From: Nitzschia sp. pyKryTriq1
Lineage: Eukaryota; Bacillariophyta; Bacillariophyceae; Bacillariales; Bacillariaceae
Assembly: GCA_956465555.1 (NCBI GenBank)
Contig: OY101120.1
Span: forward strand, 1,916,001 to 1,980,000
DNA: 64,000 nt
Direction: 5' to 3'
Made by a program: the position numbers and the translations under genes. Below, one piece after another: positions 22,001 through 31,601 of this stretch. Under the pieces are notes generated by a model. It ran no database searches. It saw nothing but the letters and a program-made list of their open reading frames with translations, and was not told the DNA's origin. The stretch's first letter is position 1. Every line of letters begins with the position of its first letter.

Positions 22001-23212
22001 AGAAGGCGGACCGGGTCTTCGGAGGGTCTGCGTCATTGATATTGATGTGCACCATGGTAATGGCACACAAGATATCTTGTGCTCCACATACGATCCTCGT
22101 TTCTTGTACGTTTCGATTCATGCCGGGGGACCTGACGTGAATGGTGTCGATCCGTCATTGGAAGAGGCGGATGAGTTCAGCCACCATCTCGCCAGGACGC
22201 CCCAAAAGGGTGTTTTTCCAGGGCGCTGTGGCGACTTTTCACCGCACCAAGGGGTGTTGAATATTCCTCTGGGGGCGAGAGTGACATCCCATGCGCTGGG
22301 TGCAGCATTGATGACCAAAGTAACACCTGCGGTTGAAAAGTTCTCCCCTGAGCTGATAATCATTTCTACTGGCTTTGATGCTCATAAAAACGACCCCTTG
22401 GGATTGGGTGGTCTGAGCGCGGAAGACTTTGGAACTTTGACCGAAGTAATTTGCAAAATGGCACACAAATCCTGCAGTGGCCGAGTCGTGAGCATCCTCG
22501 AAGGAGGCTACGGTGTCCCATGTTGTCGTCTCCCGACTACTTTGTTCGATCCAGAAGAAGCGAAACGGAAAACTGGGGATCCGTCATCATCTGAGAATCA
22601 AAATTCCTCCCAAACTCAGCTGAATGGACAAGTCAATGGCTGCGATGAAAAGGAAGGTACCGCCACGGTGCCCTCATCTAGCGATTTCGAAAGCACTTCA
22701 GGGCAGAGCACGACTGCAGTCACAGAACTGCAAAACCCTCCCCAGGGTGATAGCAAGCCAACCGTGAACGACGTGGATGGTACTGCGCCCAAAGATACAA
22801 CGTCCAAATTTCCCACTGAAGCCGCTATCGAAAAATCGGATCCTTCTCTAAAGCCGTTGGAAATTCTTGACCTGGGAGATGATTTGCCAGAGAACATGAA
22901 GGATGACATGCCCTACCTGCTGATGAAAAGGTTAGACAAATGCCACTCCGAAGGTTTTATGGACTGCGTTCGAGAACATGTGGCGACATTGGCAAAATGT
23001 AATTTTCGAAGCTAGTAGGGTGTTGATGTTAAAATACTACGAGCATATTTCTAGCAGGAGATCCGATCCCCCTGGGAGGTGGAAGGCCTCTCCACAATTT
23101 TGTCGAGGAATGTGGCATGTTGTGTCATCGACTGTTGGAACAAGCAGGTTCCACCTTGCCCGGTCACTTGCCAGGCTACTGGGTTCCTCTAGAGAGAGTG
23201 GCTGCTGGCTGA
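19053..23212 (+). CDS. Histone deacetylase (Rpd3/Hda1 superfamily) with N-terminal PWWP-like region, 1320 aa
   Basis: Four exons: 19053-21191, 21258-21702, 21778-22998 and 23055-23212, with introns of 66, 75 and 56 bp. Intron 2 has a TACTAAC branch site at 21754. The catalytic domain begins near residue 835 (VRRAHSKTYL) and carries RPPGHHAG (His pair near 902), DIDVHHGNGTQ (zinc ligands), the lumen-type STGFDAH-NDPLG segment and EGGYG; all the metal and proton-relay residues expected are present, so it should be active. The N-terminal 700 residues include a short Tudor/Agenet-like stretch (RIGERVFWQGSEGVV, near 271) and a PWWP-like module around 368-425 (GVFWPARVMHF), which would read methylated nucleosomes. 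A linker rich in Ser/Thr follows the HDAC core. Exon 4 supplies the end LGGGRPLHNFVEECG. Nuclear chromatin function is inferred from the family. Confidence 0.85.
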
Positions 23213-23296
23213 TCCGGTTCCCAAACTATTGTACGACACCAGACCGAGCTAGATTGCATATAATGCAGGTATGCGACAAGTCCAAACGTTGACGCC

Positions 23297-23785
23297 TCAG
23301 CTTTCAGCCTCGTCTTTGGAAATCTGAGACTCATCCAAAGCTTCAGCCTTCGCGAGCAACTTCTTTCTGATAGCTCTAAGATTGTCTGAACCCTTCGTGT
23401 CTACCTCATCGAGGCGACAACATATACGTGTGACTAGTTCGTGTACGATGATCGGGGATGAAGAAGAATCACTGCTTTTGGTTGCCAATTCGTCGATTTC
23501 TTTTGACAGCTTCGAAAGGGTTTCAAAGCCTTCCTTTTCTTGGGCATAAAGAGCGCTGTGCATCAGCATGATTTTCGTACGATCTTTGACCCCTTCTGAT
23601 GCGAGCGTGGCGTCATTACCATCCAACTTGCTTCCCCTCGCCAACAGGCGCAGATATTCCACAGGCATCTCTGTGGCATCTCCGATGCGCTGCTTCAGCT
23701 CGCCAACAGTCATCGAGGATTCCACCTCGAGCGTCAATGTGTGGCCCAAGCCAGTCACTCGCAACGTGATCATTGACAAACTCAT
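23297..23785 (-). CDS. BAG-family co-chaperone with ubiquitin-like domain, 162 aa
   Basis: Residues 5-75 form a ubiquitin-like fold (ITLRVTGLGHTLTLEVESS, then VGELKQRIG, and a LARGSKLDG loop like the K48 region of ubiquitin). The C-terminal half is helical, with FETLSKLSKEIDELA and LVTRICCRLDEVDTKG followed by LRAIRKKLL, the layout of a BAG domain that releases nucleotide from Hsp70. The length and order match BAG1-like proteins, in which the UBL docks the proteasome. It converges with the HDAC gene, 84 bp between stops. The start is the first ATG; an internal Met at residue 5 is also possible. Confidence 0.8.
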   Translation of the reverse strand: MSLSMITLRVTGLGHTLTLEVESSMTVGELKQRIGDATEMPVEYLRLLARGSKLDGNDATLASEGVKDRTKIMLMHSALYAQEKEGFETLSKLSKEIDELATKSSDSSSSPIIVHELVTRICCRLDEVDTKGSDNLRAIRKKLLAKAEALDESQISKDEAES

Positions 23786-24239
23786 TCACTCTTCTGAACT
23801 ACAGTCAGTAGTAATCTTCACAAATTTAGGATTATGGTGCTTTCCGCTCTTTTCCCTTTGGTTTTTAGCTTGGCAGTAACGTAGCGACGGAACAGTGGGC
23901 GTATGTCGCAGGGAGGGCGGGAGGGAGCGAGCGGGCGGGCGTATGTGTACGGTATCCATACCGGTACTGTACCTGGTACCCGTGTATGTTCATACAGTAC
24001 TGTACTCGTTCTGAGCTAAAATTTCATCGAAATTCCCATGCGGCGTAGCGGCTCTAGAGTGCCGTACTGGCTAGACTGTCTAGGTAGTCGTCGTCCATTG
24101 TCGATGGCGGATTGTTGTGTTGGATTGGGCACAGATACTTGAAACTAAATATCACCAATGATGGTGTGATTGCTCAATTAAAATAGCACACTACCGGAGT
24201 AGTATATTTTAAGTAGATGGGGGCACACGGCACTACTAC

Positions 24240-24270
24240 TAGAGAGTAGAGAGAGAGAGAGAGAGAGAGG
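24240..24270. repeat. GA microsatellite
   Basis: An almost pure AG dinucleotide run, GAGAGAGAGAGAGAGAG, preceded by CTACTACTAGAGAGTAGAG. Confidence 0.9.
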
Positions 24271-24426
24271 AGCTACGTCAGAATTCTACTTTCTTTGGTC
24301 ACCGTAGAGCTATTTCTACATACGGGAAATCCACATCTGGTAGAAAAGTACGACTTCGGTATCATAGATTTTTCGGTAGATTTTGTACTGTACTTCTACT
24401 GTACACGTACCAGGTATGTACAGTAC

Positions 24427-24560
24427 AAGTACTGTACATGTGCTGTACAAGTGCTGTACAAGTGCTGTACAAGTCCTGTACAAGTACTGTACAAGTACTG
24501 TACAAGTACTGTACAAGTACTGTACAAGTACTGTACAAGTACTGTACAAGTACAGTACTG
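24427..24560. repeat. 11-bp tandem repeat array, unit GTACAAGTACT (about 12 copies)
   Basis: The unit GTACAAGTACT recurs head to tail about twelve times, with the first few copies diverged (GTGCT, GTCCT variants) and the later ones exact. Each unit contains two GTAC palindromes, so the array is nearly self-complementary and could form slipped hairpins. Because 11 is not a multiple of 3, all frames read as repeats of the same 11-residue peptide; these are artefacts. Confidence 0.9.
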
Positions 24561-24937
24561 CCAGTACTGTACCGGTACGTACATACCGGTAGAACGTTGT
24601 GCGTGGTACCGGTACCAGTACCAGGTACCGGTAGGCTATGACAGGGTGAGTGTGACGTTCAGTCCCGCCACTTCAAGCAAAAAATGGTTAGTGAGTATGA
24701 CGTCATTCAAAGTTTCACGTGGCGGCGTGTCTGGGGTCTTGTTTCCTTTCTCCCTCCATCCGATGATGATTCGACGATGAGACGATGACGATGAGATCCC
24801 TACAGTCCCAGGTCCAGATGTTGATTTTTGGATTATGGCTTCGGAGCTCGGAGCCATGCATGGTACTGGTACAGTCGACGAAACAAAGACTTGAAGCCAC
24901 ACTTCAGCATAGATCTTTCCACATTTATTCTTGAACC

Positions 24938-26033
24938 ATGTGGACCTTTCTCATTGGTTTTGTTGTGCTTCTTTGTGCATCACTGACAAATGGGTTCGTA
25001 CCCGTGCCAACTATCGGAAACAATGTTCATCCAGCTGCAATGAGTATGGCGGGGGATTCGCACGAGTCAGAACCAGTGCAGGATTGCATCGTTGTTGGTG
25101 CCCATCGTCGTTCGTTTCTCTCTTCCTTTTTGGGAGGTGCCCTTCTGCTTTCTGGATTCCCAGCCGTCTCAGCCGCCGAGGACGACGAAACTTTTGCGTC
25201 GATTGCTGCGCGTGCCGCAAAACTCTCCTCCGACGTCGGAGAAAGATCACCACAAGTTGTCCCCAAATCAGATGATCCCAGGACCGCCTACGATTTCTCT
25301 CTTCCGGTAGCCGGAGAGACTCTCCAATTTCGGGATATTGTCCACCAACAGACTGACACCGAAGGAAGATCCAAAGTCAAGGCGATTCTCGTTGTCAACA
25401 TGAAAGAGGACGACCCAATAGCGAGAAAGGATATTCCTGAATTTATGTCACTCGCATCAAAGTAAGTACTGGGCGTCTGGAACTATGTTGGGAATTTTGG
25501 TAGATGGCATCCTTTCATGTGCATATTTGTACCCAGCCATAAAAAACTAACATATTTTTGAAAGATATGGACGCGATGGAGAGTTTGTCGTTATCATGTC
25601 ACCATCAGACCAAGGCTACTACGAGCCTGACACGTCGCAGCTTATTCGATTGAAACTTGCATCAGAGTACGGATATGGTATCAATCCTGCCACTGTTCTC
25701 ACTGACAAGGTCAATTTCCTCGGAACAGGTGCTCATCCATTTTGGAGATGGCTGCAGAAGACCTGTCGCAATCCCCTCGGAATTGGTCGATTAGAGGGCA
25801 ATTACGAAAAGTTCCTTTTGGACGGAAGATCAGGATTGCCGTTGAGGAGGTATCCTCGCAAGTACAAGCCCACTGATATGAAAAATGATATTGAAGCTCT
25901 CATTGCTGGAAGGCCCATCCCACCTGCCGGTGCCAACTACAACGAACAGTGGCGTGCCGCTTCCGTCGAAGCTGAGAGAGATACCTATCGTTTCCAAAAG
26001 GGGCTCAACTATTTTGACCAGCAAGCCGAGTAA
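24938..26033 (+). CDS. Thylakoid-lumen glutathione-peroxidase-fold protein lacking the catalytic Cys, 330 aa
   Basis: Two exons, 24938-25461 and 25565-26033; the 103-bp intron has donor GTAAGT and branch-like AACTAAC at 25545. The N-terminus has three targeting layers: an ER signal peptide with plastid motif TNGFVPVP (Phe20), a transit region, then a Tat-type lumen signal with Arg57-Arg58, a hydrophobic run and AVSA cleaved before Ala80. The mature part follows the GPX plan: YDFSLPVAGETL, an ILVVN strand, a Y-G segment before a hydrophobic strand, PSDQGYYEPDT in place of the usual P-x-N-Q-F-G-x-Q-E-P, HPFWRWLQ like the PLYKFLK segment, and NYEKFLLD like NFTKFLV. The Cys/Sec after VN is absent: residues 154-160 read NMKEDDP, and the Trp of the tetrad is not evident. 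It is probably not a peroxidase; a structural or binding role is inference. Confidence 0.8.
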
Positions 26034-26200
26034 AAGTTCTGATGGACTCTGGGGAATTATTGATGACACTATTATAGATACACTTGTAAATGATGGTGCC
26101 ACAGCGACTTGGAAATATCTTCGAAAAAACATCTACTGAGCCGGTGCTGCAAGATATCTTTCTCAGTAGGAATACCATATACCCTTCCAATTCCAAAATT

Positions 26201-27649
26201 TTACTTTTTCAGTCCTCGCTTGTTGTTAAAATAGAACGGCTTCTTCACGCCCTTCGGTGTTATAGCGAAGGCCTGTAGAGGCTTCTTCTTTGCGTCAGAC
26301 GACGGAGTGCCCGGGTGGGCAGCCTGTCTCCCCTCGTAGCTTCGCCATTGCTGATCCTTTTGGCGATCACTGTCAAGGCCCTTTTGATGTTTGGAAATCA
26401 TTTTTTCCATCGTATCGCGTATTGAACTTCTGACTTGAATGTGACCCTCGGAGGCATCATTTGACTGTGCCTCCCGAAGGACCGAGAAGCTATCCACCGT
26501 GCTCTCAGAACTGGATCCAGAGCGACCACCAAGTTGGTGATCCTTCATGTCTCTTTGATCATACGAATCCAATGTATGGAAGTCGGTGCCTGCATCATCT
26601 CTCGTAAACATCGTTTCAATTCCTGATGCGATCGTTTCATAATCTGTGTGGTATGCATGGTGCGCGATCCTCTTGGGAACAGCGAAGTTCGTAGATGTGT
26701 GCGATTGTCTGGAAAGAATTGGACCACAAGTCAGCAAGTTAAATACGTCCGTCAAAGGATCGAAATCTTTCCAAGGATTGTTCCGCGCGTTTGTCCAGAC
26801 GGAAGGATCAAGAGTAGTTTCGTCGTCGAAATCTCCCTCTGTTGCCGACGGGGCCTCTTTCTGGTCATCCACGAAGAGTGGAGTGTCGAGGGGACAAGCC
26901 TTCTTCTCAGATTTTGACATCTTTTCCTTATCATATGGATTTTTCGATGTGATTGAAGGATTAATATTCTCGGAAGGCACGTCTGCATTTCGAGGAGTAT
27001 TTTCCGAATTGGCTCTTGCTCCGGTAGCAGAGTACTTGGATAGAGAACTCACGTGGGCGCGAAGCGGCGGACCAGCAGGTAATGGCGGTGGTGGCGGCGG
27101 CGGAGAAGCTCCATTTACTTTGACACTGCTCTCCGTTAGCACAAAGTTCTGAGGATTTACAGTTCTCGAAAGCAAGGATTGAGACTGAGGAGGACCCATG
27201 GGTGGTCTAGTACCTCCCGACAAGACGGACGGCTCGTCCATCGACTGAGTAACGATGTTTCTGGTATATGGGTTCATGTGCGAGCCAGAGCTCCAATCTG
27301 AGCTCTGCCCTGTGCGAATGTTGTTTACTGCAGTCACGAGTGCCATCGATGCGACAACTTCAGCCTGTCGTTTCGCTTTTCGGCGACGCAGGAATCCTGT
27401 GGGGGTTCGTACAGAAATAACAGTCGCACCGTCTACCACAGTTTTACTGGGGTTGAGCACTGATTCAGCAGCAGCTTTCGCAGTCTTCAAGGCTACGTCT
27501 TCAGACCCACCAGACATCAATATCGATTTTGCTGCCACTATAGCCGTTGACGTTGCCTGTGATATCAACTGGGCTTCTGCACCTTTCGAACTACCACTCG
27601 ACACTGAGCTTCCCGAACGGAAGCCAGAAAAGGCTCCAGCACGCGTCAT
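26201..27649 (-). CDS. Unrecognised Ser-rich low-complexity protein, about 482 aa
   Basis: I do not recognise this protein. The ATG at 27649 (MTRAGAFSGF) is preferred. An in-frame ATG at 27898 would add 83 residues unlike the rest. An Ala-rich segment at about residues 30-65 of the shorter form (QATSTAIVAAKSIL, then ALKTAKAAAESVL) looks like amphipathic helices; a basic RRRKAKRQAEVVAS segment follows. A proline run lies near the middle, and the C-terminus is basic with Gly/Lys. No membrane span or catalytic motif is seen. Stop lies 170 bp from that of the GPX-like gene. Confidence 0.55.
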   Translation of the reverse strand: MTRAGAFSGFRSGSSVSSGSSKGAEAQLISQATSTAIVAAKSILMSGGSEDVALKTAKAAAESVLNPSKTVVDGATVISVRTPTGFLRRRKAKRQAEVVASMALVTAVNNIRTGQSSDWSSGSHMNPYTRNIVTQSMDEPSVLSGGTRPPMGPPQSQSLLSRTVNPQNFVLTESSVKVNGASPPPPPPPLPAGPPLRAHVSSLSKYSATGARANSENTPRNADVPSENINPSITSKNPYDKEKMSKSEKKACPLDTPLFVDDQKEAPSATEGDFDDETTLDPSVWTNARNNPWKDFDPLTDVFNLLTCGPILSRQSHTSTNFAVPKRIAHHAYHTDYETIASGIETMFTRDDAGTDFHTLDSYDQRDMKDHQLGGRSGSSSESTVDSFSVLREAQSNDASEGHIQVRSSIRDTMEKMISKHQKGLDSDRQKDQQWRSYEGRQAAHPGTPSSDAKKKPLQAFAITPKGVKKPFYFNNKRGLKK

Positions 27650-28366
27650 TGTTTTAGAATCAGGAAGTAAGAACCTATCGACAATGGTTTCGCTACGATG
27701 TAATGCGTATTTTGGTGAAGTGGGGGGCGCCCGGTGGAGATGTGTGGTAGTTAGTACCAGATCCCTGACCGTCGATGTGTAATCTTGGTTGGAGAGGATA
27801 AGAATCAAAAAGCGAGGAGTGAAAAAGTGGCGATTTGGATTTGACGATCGCAAAAAATCTCTGACCAAACACTCGTATCCAGCTTTGAATATATACATTC
27901 TTCGATGTGCTCGATTATTTAGAAAACTTGAAGTCTTATTAGCATCTGGTACGACATCTTTATTTAACGAGTAGAAATGAGGATTCTCCTGCTTCGGCGG
28001 CGGGCGGCAGGCGCGGCGGCGCGTTATTTTTTGTCGATACTCCGAACCAGAGAGCCATATTATGCGAGTATCGTACCCCGGTAGACTGCTCTGAACATCG
28101 TCTAGACTCTGCTGTTAGACTAAAGATAGTTGCGGGGTATTGCAGAGATCAATACCGGTAGGAAAGGTGCTCCCGGCAACTCGACAAACTCTACCGGTAA
28201 CGGTAGAGAGAAGAAACCCTCAAAACCATTCTGATACTATCAGTGGTGCGATGATCGCAGAACATGTTGCGTTATAACGAAGAAGACTCATGTTTTCGTA
28301 TATTATTTCTCTATCTGATTAGCTCTATCAATAATAGCGACAACTGAACAGTTTTCGTCGCATGAC
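27650..28366. other. Intergenic interval upstream of 26201-27649
   Basis: This 717-bp interval holds the promoter of the upstream-facing gene and the 3' flank of the next one. Part of it (27650-27898) is an open extension of the preceding gene. GGCGGCGGGCGGCAGGCGCGGC at 27995-28018 is a GC-rich island, and TACCGGTA words recur at 28150-28205. Confidence 0.35.
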
Positions 28367-28948
28367 TTAATGGTGTGTCATAGACATGACCATGCCATTT
28401 GAAGCCATAGCCGATAGCCCCTTGATGAAGGCCTCAGCATTGATGACTTTCTTTACGCTTCTTCTCAGTCCCTTGAAAACGGATTCTGACTTAGCACCAA
28501 GTTTACTTTGTTTGTTTGTTCGCTCTCTCCCCTTCTTGATCATCTGCACCTCTTTCTCAGCGGCTCTTAGTTCTTCTTCGGGAATACCAAAGACATTGTG
28601 GAGGATGTTTTTCCGGGTAATGCTGCTCATGCGCAAATTGCCCTTGGGGACTCGGTCACCTTCATATTTCTCGATCGGCACAGATTTTCGCTCGACGTAA
28701 CCCCACCCTATCGTCAAGGGCACACCGATTCTCGTATCGGGGTGGTCTCCGACAATACGTTCGTATTCTCTGACCTGGATACTGCCAAATACGACGCGTC
28801 GATCCAAGTCGAAAGTTGATTCCGACGCCTCCGTTGCAAGGGTTAAATCTGCGGACATTTCTGAGAGTTGAGACTCGGATTTGACCGGTGGTAAGGAATT
28901 CATGGCTAGCAGCCTGGTTTCGGATAGTTCGTGTTGTTGATCAGTCAT
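28367..28948 (-). CDS. Unrecognised 193-aa protein
   Basis: The ATG at 28948 (MTDQQHELSETR) is chosen because the frame further upstream has no ATG. The central part is the most ordered: RRVVFGSIQVREYERIVGDHP followed by GVPLTIGWGY, a pattern I have seen in many diatom proteins of unknown function but cannot name. The C-terminal third is basic and helical (LRAAEKEVQMIKKGRERTN), ending with FIKGLSAMASNGMVMS. No signal peptide or membrane span. Confidence 0.6.
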   Translation of the reverse strand: MTDQQHELSETRLLAMNSLPPVKSESQLSEMSADLTLATEASESTFDLDRRVVFGSIQVREYERIVGDHPDTRIGVPLTIGWGYVERKSVPIEKYEGDRVPKGNLRMSSITRKNILHNVFGIPEEELRAAEKEVQMIKKGRERTNKQSKLGAKSESVFKGLRRSVKKVINAEAFIKGLSAMASNGMVMSMTHH

Positions 28949-29653
28949 TGTCGTACGATGAATTGCTATTTTCTCCGCGTTCCTGATGTTATGAACAACA
29001 ACAGTGCTCGGTGCTGCAAAATCGAAAGTCAGCTTTGTGATGTTGGATAAAAAATAGAGACTGAGGTGGCCCACCACGATTCATGGCGCCGAGAATTTTT
29101 TCGTTCGATGATGTTCTCGAGTAGGAAACGGGAGAGAGGAGAAGCGCCATTAACAATCGACACAAAGCAGCGCAGGCAAGGGGGAGAGCAGCGTGGCGCA
29201 GGCGGCAGGCATGATGCCACGACAGTCGTGCGAATACCGGTACGTACAGGTTTTACGAGTACAGTAGCAGTTTTGGTAGTAGCGCCAACAATGAAAAAAC
29301 AAATGTCAGGCAGAAGTCTCTATATGCCAGTAGTTGAACTAACGGATAAACTACTTTATTGCTGTGAATGTCACTTGCGACATTACCTGTGCACGTACGG
29401 GCAATATTATTATTAACTCAATTTTTTAGAACGGGACCACGCACGGACGGTGGTGGAGCGTGCTGGCTGCTGGCTGCTGGCCTGGAAGGTCAAAGCTGGA
29501 AACTGGAAACTGGGAAGTGAAAAGTGAAAAGTCCCCTGCCGCCCCTGCCTGCCGACCTGTCTCTCTGACGAACGAACAACGACGACGACGACGACCTCTC
29601 CCAACTCGCGACAACAAAAACTCTACTCTAGCTATCTCCTTACGGGATTAATT

Positions 29654-30439
29654 TGTGAATCACGGTATGATTCACATTTTGCTACTTGGCTCAATATCCG
29701 TCACCAATGCAAAACAACCAATCAGGTCATGGCAGCTGGCAACATTGCTTTCGGAAACGTTGGGTCAGATGGTCGAAGTGGTTTGGAGGGTGTAGCCCCC
29801 CTTTTGGCTTACTACTGGGCCACTGAAGAGAGCAGGTCACGCCGTCAACACGCATTTTGACACAAAATCTACCCAAAACTACCAGAGATGTATTTCATGT
29901 AAAATCAAAGCCACTACTGAAATTCCACTTCGACCGGGTCCAGGAGTGAAGGGTCGCATATGATGAGGTGCAAGGAGTCTGAAAGCAGGTCTTTTGTTAT
30001 TCAATAACAATATTTCCTTTTCGACTGCATTTCTACTAGGCAAGATTGGAGTCATATGAGTCAATCAATGTTCCGAATGAGACTACTTTTCATCATCAAA
30101 TGGAGGTTAGCCACCAGACATCCTTTCGGATTGCTGGAGTACTGTCCGAGGAAGGGTACTGCTGCATCGGTGGCTTTGAAAGTAGTGATGGTATGCGATG
30201 ACGGGTCTTGTTCAGTTTGAGTGAAATGTGAATCAGGGGTGCCTTGCGCGCGCATTTTGCCCGTACTCTTACTACCTTAGTGGGGGGAAAAGTCGTCGGA
30301 AGAAAATTCCAAGCGGCGTCTTCGTAAACTTTCGAATATTCCGCATCGGATGATGTGATTGGTTTAGATATGACTATTTTTTATTGGTGGCTAGCTATGT
30401 GCCGAAGATAGACTGATGTGAATCAGGGTCTGATTCACA
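29654..30439. mobile_element. Possible non-autonomous element bounded by identical-plan palindromes
   Basis: TGTGAATCA-5 nt-TGATTCACA occurs at 29654-29676 and again at 30417-30439; only the spacer differs. A further single half-site TGTGAATCA lies at 30227. The 786 bp so bounded hold no ORF of note. A transposon with palindromic ends, or paired protein-binding sites, would both fit; target-site duplications are not clear. Confidence 0.35.
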
Positions 30440-30458
30440 TCCCATAAAGAATACAGAA

Positions 30459-30725
30459 TATAAGTGTACCGAAGGGTAGAGCCGCGAGTGCCTGGGTTAG
30501 AAGAGACACGCGCGCGATACCTGTGGGTAAGACGTCCGAAACGACATGGTTCAGCCAACCAAAACACGAATAACTTGTGCACACTTTTCCCTTTTAAGTA
30601 AGGGGGTCACCGAAAAAAAAGGAGAAAAAAAAAGCTGCCGAGTATTCACAAGAAAATGACTATTTTGACTACATCGCACGCACGGGATTGGATAGAAACG
30701 CTCGTGCGGGGCACTCGCAGACAAG
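30459..30725 (+). repeat. Dispersed repeat, copy 1 (267 bp)
   Basis: This segment is about 95% identical by eye to the reverse complement of 57603-57875. It starts TATAAGTGTACCGAAGG, has A-rich runs in the middle (30614-30635) and ends GCAGACAAG. GCGAGTGCC at 30484 and its complement GGCACTCGC at 30710 make a short inverted repeat near the ends. Copy 2 has a 5-bp insertion (TGTTG) around the segment GTATTCAC and a few substitutions. Confidence 0.85.
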
Positions 30726-30953
30726 ACTCTACAAGTTCAAAAAGTAGCCTACCCCTACTTTTCCCCTACCGGTACTTTCCAATATTATCTACTCCACCGG
30801 TAGTCTCTACTCAAGACGAAAACAGGAGAATCAATCAATCTCGGTCCATCTATATCTGTCCTTCAATCTCGATCGTCTGTGTTTGCCTGAATCAATTTCA
30901 ATTCCAATCTTATCCGTTGCCCGCTAGCTAGTCTCATCCGAGCAGTAACAATA

Positions 30954-31472
30954 ATGCAGATGGCATGTTGTATTCAACGCCCATCATGCCGGCGAATGCT
31001 TGGCTCATCCTCGTTTCAGCGGCTGCAAGAGACCCTACCCTATAACGGTACCAGGCTGTCTTTCTCTACCAACCCTTCGTCTGGTAAAGTCGAGGTGCAG
31101 CATACGAAGCCCAGAAGACGACGACGGGCAACCTCTCGCTTCACAGACGCTCAAGACATACCCTCGTACAAGGAATTCGTGCATCGTTTTTCGGTACTGT
31201 CTCTGTATCGAAATTATCTCAAAGAAATCCGTTCGATGCCACACAACCAAAAGGATCTGAAGGAACAAGTGCAAAGAGAGTTCAAAGCGAATAAAGCAGA
31301 TACCGATCCATTCAATGTTCAGCGTGCTCTGGCGGAAGGAAAGCGTAGGTTCGAAGAGTTGCAAGATTTTACTGGCAATAATAAGAAGTATGATGGTGAT
31401 TCCTGGTTGAATACAAAAGATGAAGAGGATCCTCGTGGACGAGTTGGAACAGGATGGCCGTGGGACCGATAG
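30954..31472 (+). CDS. LYR-motif (Complex1_LYR) mitochondrial protein, 172 aa
   Basis: The first 60 residues are basic with Ser/Arg and lack acidic residues, as expected of a mitochondrial presequence. The LYR signature appears as VLSLYRNYLKEIR (about residues 79-91), followed by LKEQVQREFKANK and a helix ending LAEGKRRFEELQDF. This three-helix layout resembles LYRM2/LYRM-type accessory factors that bind the acyl carrier protein in the matrix during respiratory-complex or Fe-S assembly. The C-terminal tail, ending TGWPWDR, is extra. The particular LYRM subtype cannot be fixed by eye. Two in-frame ATGs (30954 and 30960) are close together. Confidence 0.75.
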   Translation: MQMACCIQRPSCRRMLGSSSFQRLQETLPYNGTRLSFSTNPSSGKVEVQHTKPRRRRRATSRFTDAQDIPSYKEFVHRFSVLSLYRNYLKEIRSMPHNQKDLKEQVQREFKANKADTDPFNVQRALAEGKRRFEELQDFTGNNKKYDGDSWLNTKDEEDPRGRVGTGWPWDR

Positions 31473-31601
31473 AGATAATGATATATCAGGACCTACTATA
31501 CTAGAGCAATGAGCATGAGCGGTTCTTAAAAATAATTAGACCCCTGGAAATGAAGAAGCAAAGAAATAGACAGCCACCGATTTTGGATGTACAGTAATTT
31601 G

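Larger units (their letters stand above)
23786..24937. other. 1.15-kb repeat-rich divergent interval
   Basis: This interval holds GGGCGGGA-type repeats at 23910-23940, GTACCGGTAC words at 23960-23985, a GA run at 24240-24270 and the 11-bp array at 24427-24560. The promoters of the BAG gene and the GPX-like gene must lie at its ends. No coding frame is credible; the open frames here are produced by the repeats. Confidence 0.5.
29078..30953. other. 1.9-kb repeat-bearing divergent interval
   Basis: No coding frame is convincing. The interval contains a pair of 23-bp palindromes about 760 bp apart (29654 and 30417), one copy of a dispersed repeat (30459-30725) and the promoter of the LYR gene. 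Confidence 0.5.

Noticed and set aside
24294-24700. Several open frames rich in Tyr-Cys-Thr across the 11-bp array
   Set aside because: They are produced by the repeat, whose period of 11 gives periodic peptides in every frame.
26201-27898. N-terminal 83 residues of the 565-codon frame
   Set aside because: The stretch to 27649 is unlike the rest and reads as 5' flank; the second Met is the better start.
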